A stretch of DNA of 64,000 bases, from the NCBI GenBank assembly GCA_013407085.1, contig JACCGJ010018493.1, forward strand, positions 1 through 64,000, written 5' to 3'. The notes beneath the pieces are model-generated. The model did no database searches. It was not told the origin of the DNA and worked only from the letters and a program-made list of their open reading frames with translations. Each line of letters opens with the position of its first letter. Positions within the stretch are counted from its first letter, which is position 1. This document shows positions 1 through 12,221 of this stretch, piece after piece. The translations under genes and the position numbers were made by a program. This DNA is from Atriophallophorus winterbourni (Eukaryota > Platyhelminthes > Trematoda > Plagiorchiida > Microphallidae).

Positions 1-720
1 CTGATCGACGTGGTTGTGCAGTGAGTCAGTTTCGATAACCTCCTTGAATTTATGTTCAAACGAATGCAGAGAGTGTTTACTTCTTGAAAACAGATGCGGG
101 AGATTAAAATCGGCCATGATCAACAATTGAGTAGTCTGGCAGACTGTGATGTATTGCAAGGATTCGATTAGTTTATCATTAAAAGAGATTTCAGATGATG
201 GCGAACTGTAAATGATACCGATCGTACATTCGTCTCCATTCACTATATTTACTGAACACCACATCGCATCAGAAAGGCTGAGGTCAGGATGATCGATTAC
301 GTTACACTGCGCTAAATGTTCATGTAACTCTACCGCCGGATCTTATGCGATCGCGATGGAGCAGTGACATTTTCGGAATCGAGAGCTCAGCGTCAGTCTT
401 GTAGGGCTGGAACCAAATCGGGTGAACGTCTGTCACAAAGCTCGCATAGTTCATCTAATTTGTTGGTTAAACACTGAGCATTCGTATTTATGTACTTCAT
501 CGTATTTATCTCAGGCAATGTAGGATCGCGTAATGTAGGTATCGGTCCCTCTCGCAGTGAGTCGACGACAAGAAACTGGTGGTGGTTGTAAGCGTAGGGG
601 ATGTGGGCACATCAAAAAACTGGTCGTTTCCTTTGATTTGCTTGGTTGACTTAGATCTACTGTGTGGATCGGTTTTATAAAGGTTGGTAATGCGAAGCTG
701 ATTCACAGTGCCTTTCAAGC
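1..720 (-). pseudogene. CR1-like LINE ORF2, endonuclease part (cut by window edge)
   Basis: Read on the minus strand, 490 to about 430 encodes the start of an APE-type endonuclease with a TNAQCLTNKLDELCEL stretch. This is the same opening seen in the intact LINE ORF2 at 37.4 kb (TNAQSLFNKLTELTEL). Further on, at about 130-90, come the metal-binding/catalytic block ADFNLPHLF and then HKFKEVI near 40. Several stops and frameshifts lie between these islands, so it is not translatable. The short open frame at 718-506 would be the segment just upstream of the endonuclease. The element continues beyond base 1, so its reverse transcriptase is not visible. The role would have been nicking target DNA for LINE retrotransposition. 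Confidence 0.75.
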
Positions 721-2010
721 GTAACCTTGCTGATCTCTGATTCTGCTTTTAAATTCATGCTCGAGATTTTCCAACAGTAAATTCAAACTAAATTTCGTTT
801 AACACGTTCATGCCTGTTTGTATAATCATCATATCATTACCGCTTCTACATTCTGACTGCAAACTCTCAAAAATCCTTGTGTACAATTAAAGTGCAGGGG
901 ACGGGAGTTACAACTCTGGACATTAATCTGTATTATTTAGCAACATTTGTTGCTCATCAGTAGCCTAATTGCGTTATTAGTCAACTTGAAGGTTATCTTG
1001 ATGGTATCCCTGTCACCATGAGCGTAGTTTCACGTTATTTGCAACCAATAATTTCATGGAATAATTTTCGCACATGTACCCTTGTAGTCATGGTCACCGA
1101 TTACATTGGTGATTTTGGGAATGAGATTCATAATTACGTACGCTATTATTCACCTAGTAATTTGGTGAAACGTTTATGCTCAGTCTACAACTCCCTTTGG
1201 TTTGCACATCCAAAATTATAGATACTCTTCATTATATTAATGATCACTTTCCCCACTTGATGGTATAATTATATATTCAACTAGCAATTTCGTGACATGG
1301 CTATTTTCAGTCAAATATTCCACTCTATAGTCTACACGAAACGACTCGATTTACAGCCAACTTATTAAAGAAAGTTATTCGATTATGAGTGTTTTTAACA
1401 GGTGACCACTACTATAAGCAATGCATGTTTTCACAATACAAATTGTACTCAATTTATTAGCTTCTGTGATAATTCTCATATCGACCGTGGAACGTATGCG
1501 CTGTGGTATTTTTCTGAAATTTATCATGTGTTCTCATGCGAAACACATTTTGGAAGCATATCTGTCTAATTTGTGAACGAAATCGCTTTTGACAATTATT
1601 ACATGATATCAAATTTTGAAATTGATGCCAATTCTGAATTATGTTTCATTACGGTTGTAAAGTGAAAAAAATTCATTTAATAAATAACTTGCTGTGTATA
1701 TTTCAGATATGGTAGTGCATGGTCTCCCAAATGTGATACAGGTAGGAACCATCCAAAAACACAAATTGCGTTTAAATTTTACTGTGGAAAATGAAAGAGA
1801 TTTGTTTTCGGATTCTCCAAGAAAAGTATTATCCATATTGCTCAATTTTCAGCAATTATTAGTTGTTCCTTTATAAGATCTTTCCAAATCATTTTTGAAT
1901 TTATTAAGCAGTTTATACAAAACTGTGATCGCAGTTTAAGGGGATTAATGCTTCTAAATCACTTCAAATTTCCACTTCGGACTTAACTTCTATTACACAA
2001 TTGGCCCTAA
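721..2010. other. No gene recognised
   Basis: AT-rich sequence with only short chance open frames. The open frames at 1018-1221, 1639-1845 and 1694-1876 have no recognisable motif, and the last two overlap on opposite strands. No repeat shared with the rest of the window was noticed. Confidence 0.5.
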
Positions 2011-2015
2011 CCTAG

Positions 2016-2875
2016 TGGACATTTGATCCAACGTTTGAATGGAGTATATCACAAAAAGATCTCGGAATCTTGGTGTCTGGCACTTTGAAGAACATCCTAC
2101 AGTGCGAAGCCGTCTACAAGCGTGTGTGCAGCTTGCTAGGTTTACTGAAACGCATTTTCGGACGTTTCCCACCACACTCACTCGTGAAATTACTAAACAC
2201 TTACATACATCCTGTCGTTGACTACGCTGTACAAGCTTGGACCCCATGGATGGAAAAAAACATCTCGCTCCTCGAACGAATTTATCACAAGGCAACCAAA
2301 ATTGTTACCGGATTGAATAATTTACCCTTTGAGCAGCGACTGACCAGACTTGGACTGTGCACCCTCGAGCGCAGGCGTATCCTACACGACCTCACTCTGA
2401 CATATCGAATCATCTACGCGAAATCCCACCCTATCAAACACCTCTTCAAGTTTGGTTCGGTTGTCCCCACACGCAGCCACCCTTTGACCCTTCAAATCCC
2501 ACACTCATGATTGAATTGTCGTCGTCACTTCTTCGCTGTTCGTGTATGCTTCTTGTGGAATAGCTTGCCGACAGATATTGTTACCTCAGCGAACGAGCAC
2601 ATCTTTAAACAAAGGTTACGAAACCTTATGTTGAGAACTACTGCGTTGGCCCCTACCTATTGATGTCTATACTTATTTAACGCATGGAACTACCGTCCAT
2701 CCAAAGATTCTTTTCCCTAAGTCTGTGTCGCCATTGAGGATTATTTTTGCTCCACCTATGAAGAACACGGACATGATCATACAAGTAACGATTTTTTTAA
2801 TTTTTTATACGTATATCCTATGGTACTGTACAGCAATTTGCTTTTTTAACCATAAATCTTGAATCTATTACGTCA
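2016..2875 (+). pseudogene. CR1-like LINE 3' end (reverse transcriptase C-terminus and tail)
   Basis: A 5'-truncated LINE copy. The frame begins with the thumb block (KDLGILVSGTLKN), then KRIFGRFPP, YAVQAWTPWM, IYHKATKIV and RLGLCTLERRR, the ordered C-terminal landmarks of this family. A TGA at about 2508 replaces the arginine codon before LNCRR, after which the same frame continues with FLWNSLP to about 2660. The 3' untranslated part ends in ACCATAAATCTTGAATC at about 2850-2870, the kind of tail also seen in the copies at 12.2, 18.1 and 40.3 kb. It is inactive: there is no catalytic core and there is a nonsense codon. Confidence 0.85.
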
Positions 2876-3194
2876 TCCCGGTTAACATTGCTTTACGATT
2901 CATCTGCTGGATGATAATGATGATATGATATGTCGCTTGTCACGTGAATGTGAAGGAATCTTACACACATTGATAACATGCGAAACGACCAATTACGACG
3001 GTCACCTCGAATCTGATCGACATCGGCTGCGATTTAGCTCCCAATCGGTTCATTCGAGCCCTCACTACGTTAGGCTGATATTCACCATCTGCACCTGTTT
3101 CTGAACAGTTTACAACTTGAATCATTCATAAGCAATGATTCCGAAATCCAAGTATCCAAGGATTTATGGTTAAAAATATTTATGGATCAGCATA

Positions 3195-5215
3195 CAAAGT
3201 GATTCAAAGTGATTTAAAGTTGTAATGGTCTAAAAAGCATTTAGCTTAACAATAACCATAGGATGGAGTTATGAGTTATATGCAATAAAAAGAAAAAAGA
3301 ACAGGGAAACTCATGTAGTGTAAATCGTATCAAAATTTGGGTTCTCTCAAGTATTTGTCCAAATTAGCTTTAAAAATAGCCAGTTCAGCTGAGTGTGTAA
3401 CAGTTGAGGGGAGGGTATTCCATGTGAAACTTACACGTACAACATACGAATTTCTTCGACAGTTCAGTCTTGAACTGGGAATAAGCACTGTAAGTTGATG
3501 TTTCCGACTAACACGAGGTGGCGAGCATGTGAAAAGTTTGGACAAGGGATGGTTAGGGACGTGCATAGTGTTGTACATCAGTATGAGGTCACCTCTTAGT
3601 CGACGACAGCGAAAGTCTAAAAGATTGAGACTCCTCAAACGTTCTTCATATGGTTTAGCAGCTTGTCCGGGTACAAGATTTGTGGTTCGGTGGTAAATAC
3701 GCTGCAGAAGATTGATGTCTTTCTGAATCCAGGGTGACCAAGCCTGAAGAGCGTACTCCATCGCTGGTCTCAAATAGGTGTTCATGATACGAAGCAGCGA
3801 CTGATTCGTGAATCTGCCGAAAATTCGTTTCAATAACGCCAATACTTGTGACGCCTTTTGTATACCGCTTTGCACTGCAGTGAAGTGTTCAGGCTTAAAC
3901 TGGTCCATAATGGCAAATCCTTCGCTTCAGTTGTCCAGACGAGTTGGTGGGACCCAAGAGTGTAGTGTAATTCACGTTCTTTCGATAAGGCGCCGTCAAC
4001 TTTGACTTGGGCACTCCTGTCGCGTGAATAATTTTTTAGCCAAGCAAGAAGTTTTCCTGTTATTCCGTGCAATTCAAGTTTCTGGATTAAATTACTATGA
4101 CTGACGCGGTAGAAAGCCTTTTACATGTCTAAAAGGCATGCGTGAATGGAGTAACCATTGTTCACACATTCATCCAGTCGTTTAAGGTGAGCAAGAGATT
4201 AGCTAGACATGAGTGATATTTCCTGAAACCGTGCTGTTCAGTCGCAAGCAGTTTATTGGTTTCGAGGTGATGGGTGATATTTTCCGCTACTAAACTCTCT
4301 AGCACTTTAGACATTACTGTCAACAACGTAACTGGTCTATAGTTCGCAGCGTCTGATCGATTCCCGCCTTGTAGATTGATGTGATGATGTCAGATTTCCA
4401 TTCCGCGGAACGATATTATTTTCGAGCGAAATTCGGAATAACGTGATGAGTGGACCACGCAATGAGGATGCACATCGTTTGAGGATAAAAGGAGTGATTC
4501 CATCTGCTCCAAGTGAAATTTTGGTATTCAAACGAAGAAGTCTGAGCATGACACACTCATTGCTTATTCATATTTCATTTAGTATTTAATCGGAAAAGCC
4601 GATCGAATGCGGCGTAAGATTCCTTGGGACTAGAACCTTTGCAGTAGTAACCTGCAAGAACTTCGGCAGCCTCGAACGCAGTCGTAGTTAGACCATGAGG
4701 TGTGCGTAGTGCTGAGATTCCTGGCTTAATTTTTGATGTAGTGTTAACAATCTGGTACAGGACTTTGGGGTTCCGCTCCATTATGCTCAGTAGTTTTGCC
4801 TGATGAGACTGCTTGTCCTCGGTGATAAGAGAGGTGACCTTGTTCCTCAACGGACGATATGTTTCCAAATTATCTGTCACCGGATTCTGGACATAGTTTC
4901 TCCATGCATCGTTGCGTATCTTAATGCACTTCCTTGTGCGGCTTCTCAATGTGAATCTAAATCGTTTTTTCGTTGTCTTTGGCACAAATCTGGAATGTAG
5001 GTTTATTTCATCACACAGCTTCTTTATGAAGTTTACGATGCACGTCCGTGGTATCTGGTTTCCAGTCAGAAATCGTTCGAAGAGCATTGTGAAGACTTTC
5101 AATATCCAGTTGTAGTTTCGTTTTGTTGAGGTCATTCATTCTTTCGGCTTGACAAACATAATCGTATAAGAGAACCAGGTGGTGGCTAGAACCCAATGGA
5201 GTTTCTTAGCAGAGC
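3195..5215 (-). pseudogene. CR1-like LINE with the RT catalytic core deleted
   Basis: Minus-strand copy reading from about 5215 (end of the endonuclease: LLYDYVCQAER) through the linker (LRSRTRKCIKIRNDAWRNY, RNKVTSLITEDKQ, MERNPKVLYQIVN) to RT segment 1 (SLGADGITPFIL at about 4490). The palm is degraded. The frame runs from WLKNYSRDRSAQVKVDGALS straight into YTLGSHQLVWTTEAKDL at about 3960, so SGVPQGS and the catalytic FADD block are missing. The C-terminus (3908-3330: KRIFGRF, MEYALQAWSPW, CRRLRGDLIL, FTWNTLPS) is open. The 3' end carries a TTTTTAGACCATT-type tail followed by TTTGAATCAC repeats near 3195-3225. Confidence 0.85.
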
Positions 5216-8200
5216 TATTTGACTGCGGTTACACATCGTGTCTTCTTTTCATGAAGATACTTGTTCTATGATCGTAAGCTAAACTTTTGGAAGCTCTAAT
5301 AATCTGAGGCAATCAAGCTGAGTCTATGCGTTTAAGGGCCTAATCATCAAGTAGCGAGACAATCTCTAGATGATAGTACGTAAGTACTGCGCTCAAATTT
5401 CATTATACAAAATATATAGAATCTGAAAAGTAATAATTGAAAGTGAGCACATTAAATTAAAATCGCGTGGTAATACTCGAAGGTAAGTGTACCAGAGAAT
5501 GCACGAAAATGTGAAATGGAGAAACACACGCAGCTTAAACGAAAATGTGGTACCACCATTAAATTTCTGCTTGAAAATCTCTTTATAGCTTTCATGTTTA
5601 ACATTTTTCAATTAAATAACGAATCATGACAAATTTGGCGATCAACTTGTTTCATCCGATTGCGCATCCTTTTAAATCAGTATTACATAACTACATATTA
5701 AAGCAAGTGAGGTAAGCTGTAAATGATTGCCATAGGCCATTTCAGGTCAACGAGTATCAGCTGGTGAAATCTAGCGACTTATCACAACGTTTGCGATTTC
5801 TCGATCAATCAATAACCACCTTAATCCCAGCCTGTTACGGCTACTTGAACAAAGGACTCGATTCCTCCCTGAGGTCAATCTGTCTGACGCTAATCGTGTT
5901 CACCCACAAGTCCCACGAAGCTTATTGGTCAACCGCGTTTATTGCGAACAAGACAATGAACAAAATACACGTCTAACATATATAGGCCAACCAAGCTGTC
6001 ACAATATTGTACCGATACTTGTCTGTCACCGTTGTCATTTTAATCTGATTTGTCGATCGATTTCGTACAAACCGGTGCGTTTCAAGCATTCACCATGCAT
6101 GAACCGATATTGACGAAGTGCCGGTTGTTCGATAGCGACTGACGTTGCTCATCTCCTCATGTTATCGCTTGAATTGTTCTAATGTTATCCTCCGAAATAT
6201 CGAATTATTACTGATTCTTCATTTTTGTAATCAGTTATTTCGGTGTTGTGTCGGAGGGTAGTGATCTGCATATGATTAAAAGCTCGTGCGCTCATCGCTT
6301 GTGCTTTTCGCACCTTCACACTATAGCCCGATACAACCAGCAACAAAAAGCATTAATTATCGTTGGAGCAGTACTTTCGCAAACAACACATCCTTACAGA
6401 CATTTGTTACATCTCTCTCATGGCACAACCGCGCGATTATCTGTTCCTACTAGATCAACAGAATAGCCGGTTGAACTGTTACAATTACGCATTTTTATCT
6501 ACACTGAGCAACTGTTGAACAGTTTACCTACTCGCGTCGTATTATGTGATAACGTTGACGCTTTTGAATAACAACCTAATGCCAAAATTTACAAGTACAA
6601 TTTTGCGTTTTATCATCATTCTTAGCATAATGTTATGGCAATTTTTCACAATCCGACCCGATGTACATTTTCAAGCTCGCGTAAAGCATTATTGTTGCCA
6701 GCATATCATCTACGAAATTAATCCTTGAATCAATCTCGATTTCAATCGACCAAAGTTGAAACGAAAGTTACGATAACAATGTGTCATTTTTGAGTATAAA
6801 TGTGTAACCCCTGTAGTTGGATTGCTGTGTAAAACGCTACTAAATCAAGCCCATTCTTATCGCAACACCCTTGAGATACTTATGGAAAAAGATAGATATC
6901 TCTGCAACGCTTTCAAGAAAAATGACTACCTCCAAATTTACCGATAGTATATATTAAATATTACATTTTCTTCTTTCAGTTTCCATTTGGAAGTTCCGCT
7001 CGTGACATCCAATCAATCAGGAATCGACTGTCGAGCAGCGCAATATTTGGGGACGGGGGTATATTTACTACACCCGAGGAATGTCTTTATACAAGATGTA
7101 ACGACCAAATCGTCACTGGGGCATAGTTTCTGTCACGGAAACTAGTTGCCTGCTACAAGCCACGAGATTCTTATACTGGGAGTGACGAGTGTTTACGAAT
7201 CGATCCCAAATCAGAACAATACGTCAATTTACGCTGTACTATATTGACAAAGACGATTAACAAACCTCAACGGTAATCGAATAAGGTTTCAATGCAAACC
7301 CAACGTGTCCAATAAACGGAAGTCAAACAGCTCAGTTGAGAGCACAAAAAATTACCGTTTTCAATAACGTAAACACGGGTAACGGACAAATCAAAATGTG
7401 CGGAAGCCCAAGTGCAGCTAAACAAAGGAACAATGTTCGGGAAAGAAAACTCTGACAGATTTAACATTTAGTTTAAATGTTATTTTTCATTTAAAGAACA
7501 AACAAAAAATATCACGGGAAAATTATGACACAAAAAACTTGATAAGGATCGTGGGTGTAGGGTGGCAAACAAATTTCTCCAGTTCGTTTGATCTTGCTGG
7601 ACCGAAAGAGGAATTTTCAAGACATCAACTCGGATTCATACACAAGACTTCAGACTTGTCGAATGTAACATTTCATTTGATGTCTTTTGCGAGAGACTCT
7701 ACTTTAATTTCCGGTACTGGCTCCACATTTACCAATCAATACACGTGCATAGTAAAGTTTGCATCCTTGCCGTTTGACGGCGTACGCAGCAGTCTGCTTT
7801 AAGCATGAGGATCTTGTGTGTTATTAAATTGATATCGCTCCACTTTCACTTGGGGTTTGTGATGTGGTCGATTGACTTCTGAAGTGTACGACGACCGTCT
7901 TCAAGCCTCTCACTTGCTGTTTGTGTTGAACAGAGCAGCCGTCTGTGCCACTTAATGTTTTGGTCACGAGTATCTGTGTTTGTCATGATGAAGACTACCT
8001 GATGTGATTTATCGCACATCACATCTGATTGGTCGATCAGCATGAAGAAACTGCCTTCGATTTTTCACTCACCAGTTGTGGCATGACTGGTGTAAGCCGT
8101 GTGCTGCACTCTCGGACCAACGGAAGTTCGGGTACGTCGGTGGAAATTGGTTGACGTGTAGTGTTGCACTGTGTCTGTATTGGCATCGATTGTCCGACGA

Positions 8201-8340
8201 TAAATTGAGAACGAGCGCGAAAATACCGAGAGAAATGGAACTGAAGTGCAAACAATTTTGGTTTATCGAATGTAGAAAAAGTGATTTCCTTATCATCTTG
8301 TTCATTGATTTTTGCATATGCGGCAAAATTAAGGGATATG
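5216..8340. other. No gene recognised (3.1 kb)
   Basis: Only short open frames without motifs were seen on either strand. The minus-strand frame at 8255-8037 contains a GTGAGTG that could be a splice donor after PLVRECSTRLTPVMPQL, but no acceptor, homologue or neighbouring exon supports it. No LINE or LTR signature was seen. Confidence 0.5.
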
Positions 8341-8344
8341 AATA

Positions 8345-8945
8345 ATCAAAACAGCTTTCCGGTGGCCATTACATCTTTGATTCGTTCGATTTATTCACGC
8401 GAAGGGATATGAGACATTATCGGACCCATGAATATATGAGGGTGGTATCCCATTCCCGCATGAACTGTAGAAGGTATTTTTATTCTGTCTGTGTCTGTTT
8501 TACTTGGAACAGATTACCTTCTGCCGTTGCTCACTCCGCTAAATTGCATGAATATAAAATGAAATTAGACGAATTTTTATTGAATAATTCGTTTGCCGAA
8601 CACATTTATACTGCTTAATCTACTTCCATATCTATTTACACACTTAAATTTCAATTTTTACCATCATATGGTTGTTGTTAACCTTGATGCGTTTTAGACC
8701 ATTAAAAACCTTCAATTACCTTGAATTACTTTGAATAAATATATGCTAGTGGTATACTATTCCGGTCTGAACTGTAGACGGTATTTTTATTCGATCCATA
8801 TCTGTTATACTTGGAAGAGTTTACCTTCTACCATTGCTCACTCCACTAGCATACATGGGTTTGAAACAAATTAAGACGAAAATTTATTGAATTATTCGTT
8901 TCCCTAATATTATATGCTGTTTAATCTAAACGTTTATGAACGTTA
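8345..8945 (+). pseudogene. CR1-like LINE 3' end plus a second partial 3' end
   Basis: Open from about 8388 to 8618, ending the reverse transcriptase: LFTRRD, HEYMRVV, MNCRRYFYSVCVCFTWN, RLPSAVAHSAKL. A 3' UTR follows with AGACCATTAAAAACCTTCAATTACCTTGAATTACTTTGAA. From about 8745 a second, more decayed copy of the same C-terminal segment begins (GLNCRRYFYSIHICYTWKSLP). The same two-part arrangement recurs at 15.48-16.05 kb, showing that the arrangement itself was copied. Confidence 0.8.
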
Positions 8946-8951
8946 AAATAA

Positions 8952-9846
8952 AATATGGTGAATGATCTCGGTAACTTGTAACTTATGAATCAATTACAAG
9001 ATATGTTCTACCACCTGGCACTTATGTAAAGGGCTGTTTTGGTCCAGAAGTGCGTAGGTATGAAAACGTGTGGCCTCTCAGCGTGATGTTTGGCACTGAG
9101 CTGGTGATGTAACTTGGTATGCAATTCCAAAATAGATAAAATTCACTAGCTTTCTAGATTCTTTGAAAGCCGGAATAGCTTTAAATAGCAATCTTGCTTA
9201 TTAACACTAGCTCGTTAGTCATCTAAGTGATTGTGTTGTCCAAGGCTGACGATGTAAATTAACGTGAATACGGTCATGGTCACAATTTCATTTCTAGTTT
9301 ATTATTAGAAATAAATCCGTTGTTTTTAATCGAAAATACTTAACGTGTTGGTGAATATGTCTTGTAAAAGCGCAAATTGAACTTGATCAAGCTGGTGAAA
9401 AGTGGAAATCACATATGTGATATGGTGGTGATTTGCTAATCATTGTCCGTTTAGTGGGCTGTATGGAAGTACCCAAACTTTGTTATTCGCAAGTTGTGTC
9501 AGATTCTGCGTAAGCTGCTGCGATGGAATCTTATATATTATTCCATTAGTCACCTCATATTTTCCAATGCATACTTAGCCCATGCATCTAAGAAAACTTT
9601 ACATTTTGACTCTATGGATCTACATGTGTCATCCCATCAATCGAAAACATTTTTGGCTATTTGGATTTTTACCTGTTTCTTGAACTGCTCAGTAAGCAAT
9701 CAAATCCCGCGTTTGGTTGTTACATTATTCTTAGTTCCAATATTATTCTGTAGCTTTTTGTAAAGCTATATACTTTTCAGACCATTAAAATTGAATGTGA
9801 ATTGAATTGAGTTAATTTAAACAAATTATACTCAAGCTTACGTCCA
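8952..9846 (+). repeat. Duplicated block, copy 1 (~895 bp)
   Basis: Nearly identical to 16,622-17,518, with only scattered single-base differences by eye. It contains an open frame at 9494-9763, also open in the other copy at 17,165-17,434, and ends with a LINE-like 3' end: GTAAAGCTATATACTTTTCAGACCATTAAAATTGAATG followed by GAATTGAATTGAG. The last ~200 bp resemble the 3' UTR of the LINE fragment at 21.5-21.75 kb. The 89-residue frame is therefore probably UTR sequence and not a gene. Confidence 0.85.
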
Positions 9847-10264
9847 ATTAAATGTTTTGCAATACAAAATCTTTTCATAAACCCGAATTGTAGTTGTTTT
9901 AAATTAACACGTGTCGACGGTGAAATACAAATGAAAGTAAGCCTGGATCAATGACATGTAAATGTTTCTTGGTTATATTACCGGAAAGGTAACATATATA
10001 ACACCAAATGCATATTGTACTTCAATCCGTCTTGGATTGACCACTCTCTGAAAACGGTTTGCATGAAGTTAATCGATTGACCAACCTTTCATCTTGGACA
10101 TGTTACTCACTGAATAACGCACCGTCATTCAGAATGAATTGGTCATGACTACTTGTGGTTTTGAGATTAAGTACGATGGTAGTGTAGATGTGAACGAGGT
10201 CGGTTGAATTGAGTGTCATGCATTGTATACGAAGCACAATGAATCAGGATCCAAAATTTAAGAT
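9847..10264. other. No gene recognised
   Basis: No motif, repeat or substantial open frame was recognised here. Confidence 0.5.
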
Positions 10265-10785
10265 TTCTGGTTGCTAAAGCAATTAACTCTACAATAATGA
10301 TAGAGTGGAACTATAGGTACAAATCGGAAGGTAGGGAATTCCAAACAAAGCACACACAAAGCAAATAAAAATATCTGCGCCAGTTCCCTTTGGAATGTGG
10401 TATTTCCAACTTGCAACCATGGCGATGGTTGTTGCTGGAAGTTCGAAGGTGGAATAATAGTTCCAGGGTTGGGAATCAGTAGTTAGTATTTTGTTTACGA
10501 TGATAAGATCACTTCCCATTCTCCTTTGTGAAAGTGTCCTCTGCTCCAGTCGCGAGAGTCGCCCGGCGAATTGCATATTTTCGAGTACAATGACAAGCTT
10601 ATAAGATTTCTGATATATACGATCCAGAAGTAAGATGTCTTTTTCGAGCCATGGTGTCCAGGCGTGTGCAGCATTGTCTAGAACCGGGTGTATATATGTG
10701 TTCATCATGAGAGGAAAATACACCGGGGAAAAACGTCCAAATATCTGCGGTAACAAAAAATTGGAATCCTATTTGTTCAATCCTC
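10265..10785 (-). pseudogene. CR1-like LINE reverse transcriptase C-terminus
   Basis: Minus-strand frame 10,756-10,289 carries QIFGRFSPVYFPLMMNTYIH, AHAWTPWLEKDILLLDRIYQ and RRMGSDLII. These are the thumb and C-terminal landmarks of the LINE family. The last third (after about 10,430) no longer matches the CRRYFYSVRVCF-LWN pattern and is frameshifted. There is no catalytic domain. It is tail to tail with nothing recognisable and lies head to head with the plus-strand copy that begins about 10,840. Confidence 0.75.
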
Positions 10786-12221
10786 TTACATTGACCCGGG
10801 AAGATATTGAGGAGAAATCTTGCAGAACTTATATAAATTAACATCATTACCAAAATATTCATTTGCATGCTTAATCGAACGCAGATTTAGCTGCTCGAAC
10901 AAGTGTTGAGCAAAGCAACCTAGATGGTCGGATGCTGAGCTTAGAGCTTCTCCTACAAACGTTGAAGACATAGGTAGAGACCCTGATAACCGCGCAGAAT
11001 TCTCAGTTTGCCAGTATAGGTTTCGATAAATCGTAAACCACTGACGGTAATACCAGTCAGATAAACGCTGAATCTTCGTCCGATTCACCATGGAGTTTCA
11101 GCTGTTGCAAATGCGACTGTTAGAAGCCTGCCTGCCCAAATCATCCCTGATCCGCAAAACGTTACGGAGCCAACGCCACTTGCTCATCTGAAGGATTAGC
11201 GAAAACACTCATTTTCAAAACCAAAGAATCACGTTGCAAAATACTCCCAATGTGGACATGATACGTCCCAGAAGCTGATGAAACAACTGATGAAGCAGTG
11301 CAGCCCAAAAACGATTAGCTACAATGGAGATTCCTCAGTGATATACTTGGCTTGCATGATGTAGCTGTGACGGACACGTTTCGCATCCCAAAATCTACCA
11401 ATTAAATGAGCATTGGTCCTAAGCCCCTTGAAACAACGTTTTTGCGTAAAGATATGTTGACCACGGTCAAAAAACGTTGGGAAAATGGCTGCAGTCTAAT
11501 GCCACGAGAAATTAGACTAAGCGCATAGAAACTTCATATTGGAAAGATAGATGCACCACGAAGTCCAATAGAAACAAATTCAGCCGATACTATAAATCAC
11601 TCTATTCCAACAGTGCAACCTCAAACGATCAAGCATCCTTGCAAGCAAAAAAACCGTCACATGCCAACTCTGGAGGAGTCAGCCTAACAATTATTCTGCC
11701 CTCCACTAGCCTCCTTCCCTACACACCATCCTTGTTAAGTAAAACAACTATGAAATGCATCTACACCAACACACAATCTCTCGGAAACAAAATCGGTGAA
11801 CTGCGTGCAGTTTTTCTGAGATGTTCACCAAACATCACCGCCGTAACGGAAACGTGGCTACAAACTCACCAAACGAATAGTGAACTAGAATTACCAGGAA
11901 TGTCACTTATTCGCCATGACCGTGAAATCAGAGGAGGAAGAGTAGCTTTGTGTTATAGCCAAAAGCTTCTGTGCCGTGAGATTACGGATCCAAACATCGT
12001 GATTAGCTAACGACGAACACTGTGTTCTGGGGTTAGTATCTCGCCAACCGTCTGCACTGAAAACTTACAATCTGGCCCTACTCGACAAAATTCGCGTGGT
12101 TACTTCCAGATTCACTTGTGGAATTATATTTATGGGTGAATTCAATTTAGCGTATCTGCAGAGCAGTACCATTTACCCAGAACAATCCCTCGAGCACGCA
12201 TTCAGTGAGTTGTTAGACGAT

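Noticed and set aside
8037..8255. Possible minus-strand exon ending at GTGAGTG
   Set aside because: No acceptor, family resemblance or neighbouring exon was found; one GT donor-like hexamer is expected by chance.
9494..9763. 89-codon frame present in both duplicated blocks
   Set aside because: Conservation follows from the recent duplication, and the 3' half overlaps LINE 3' UTR-like sequence.
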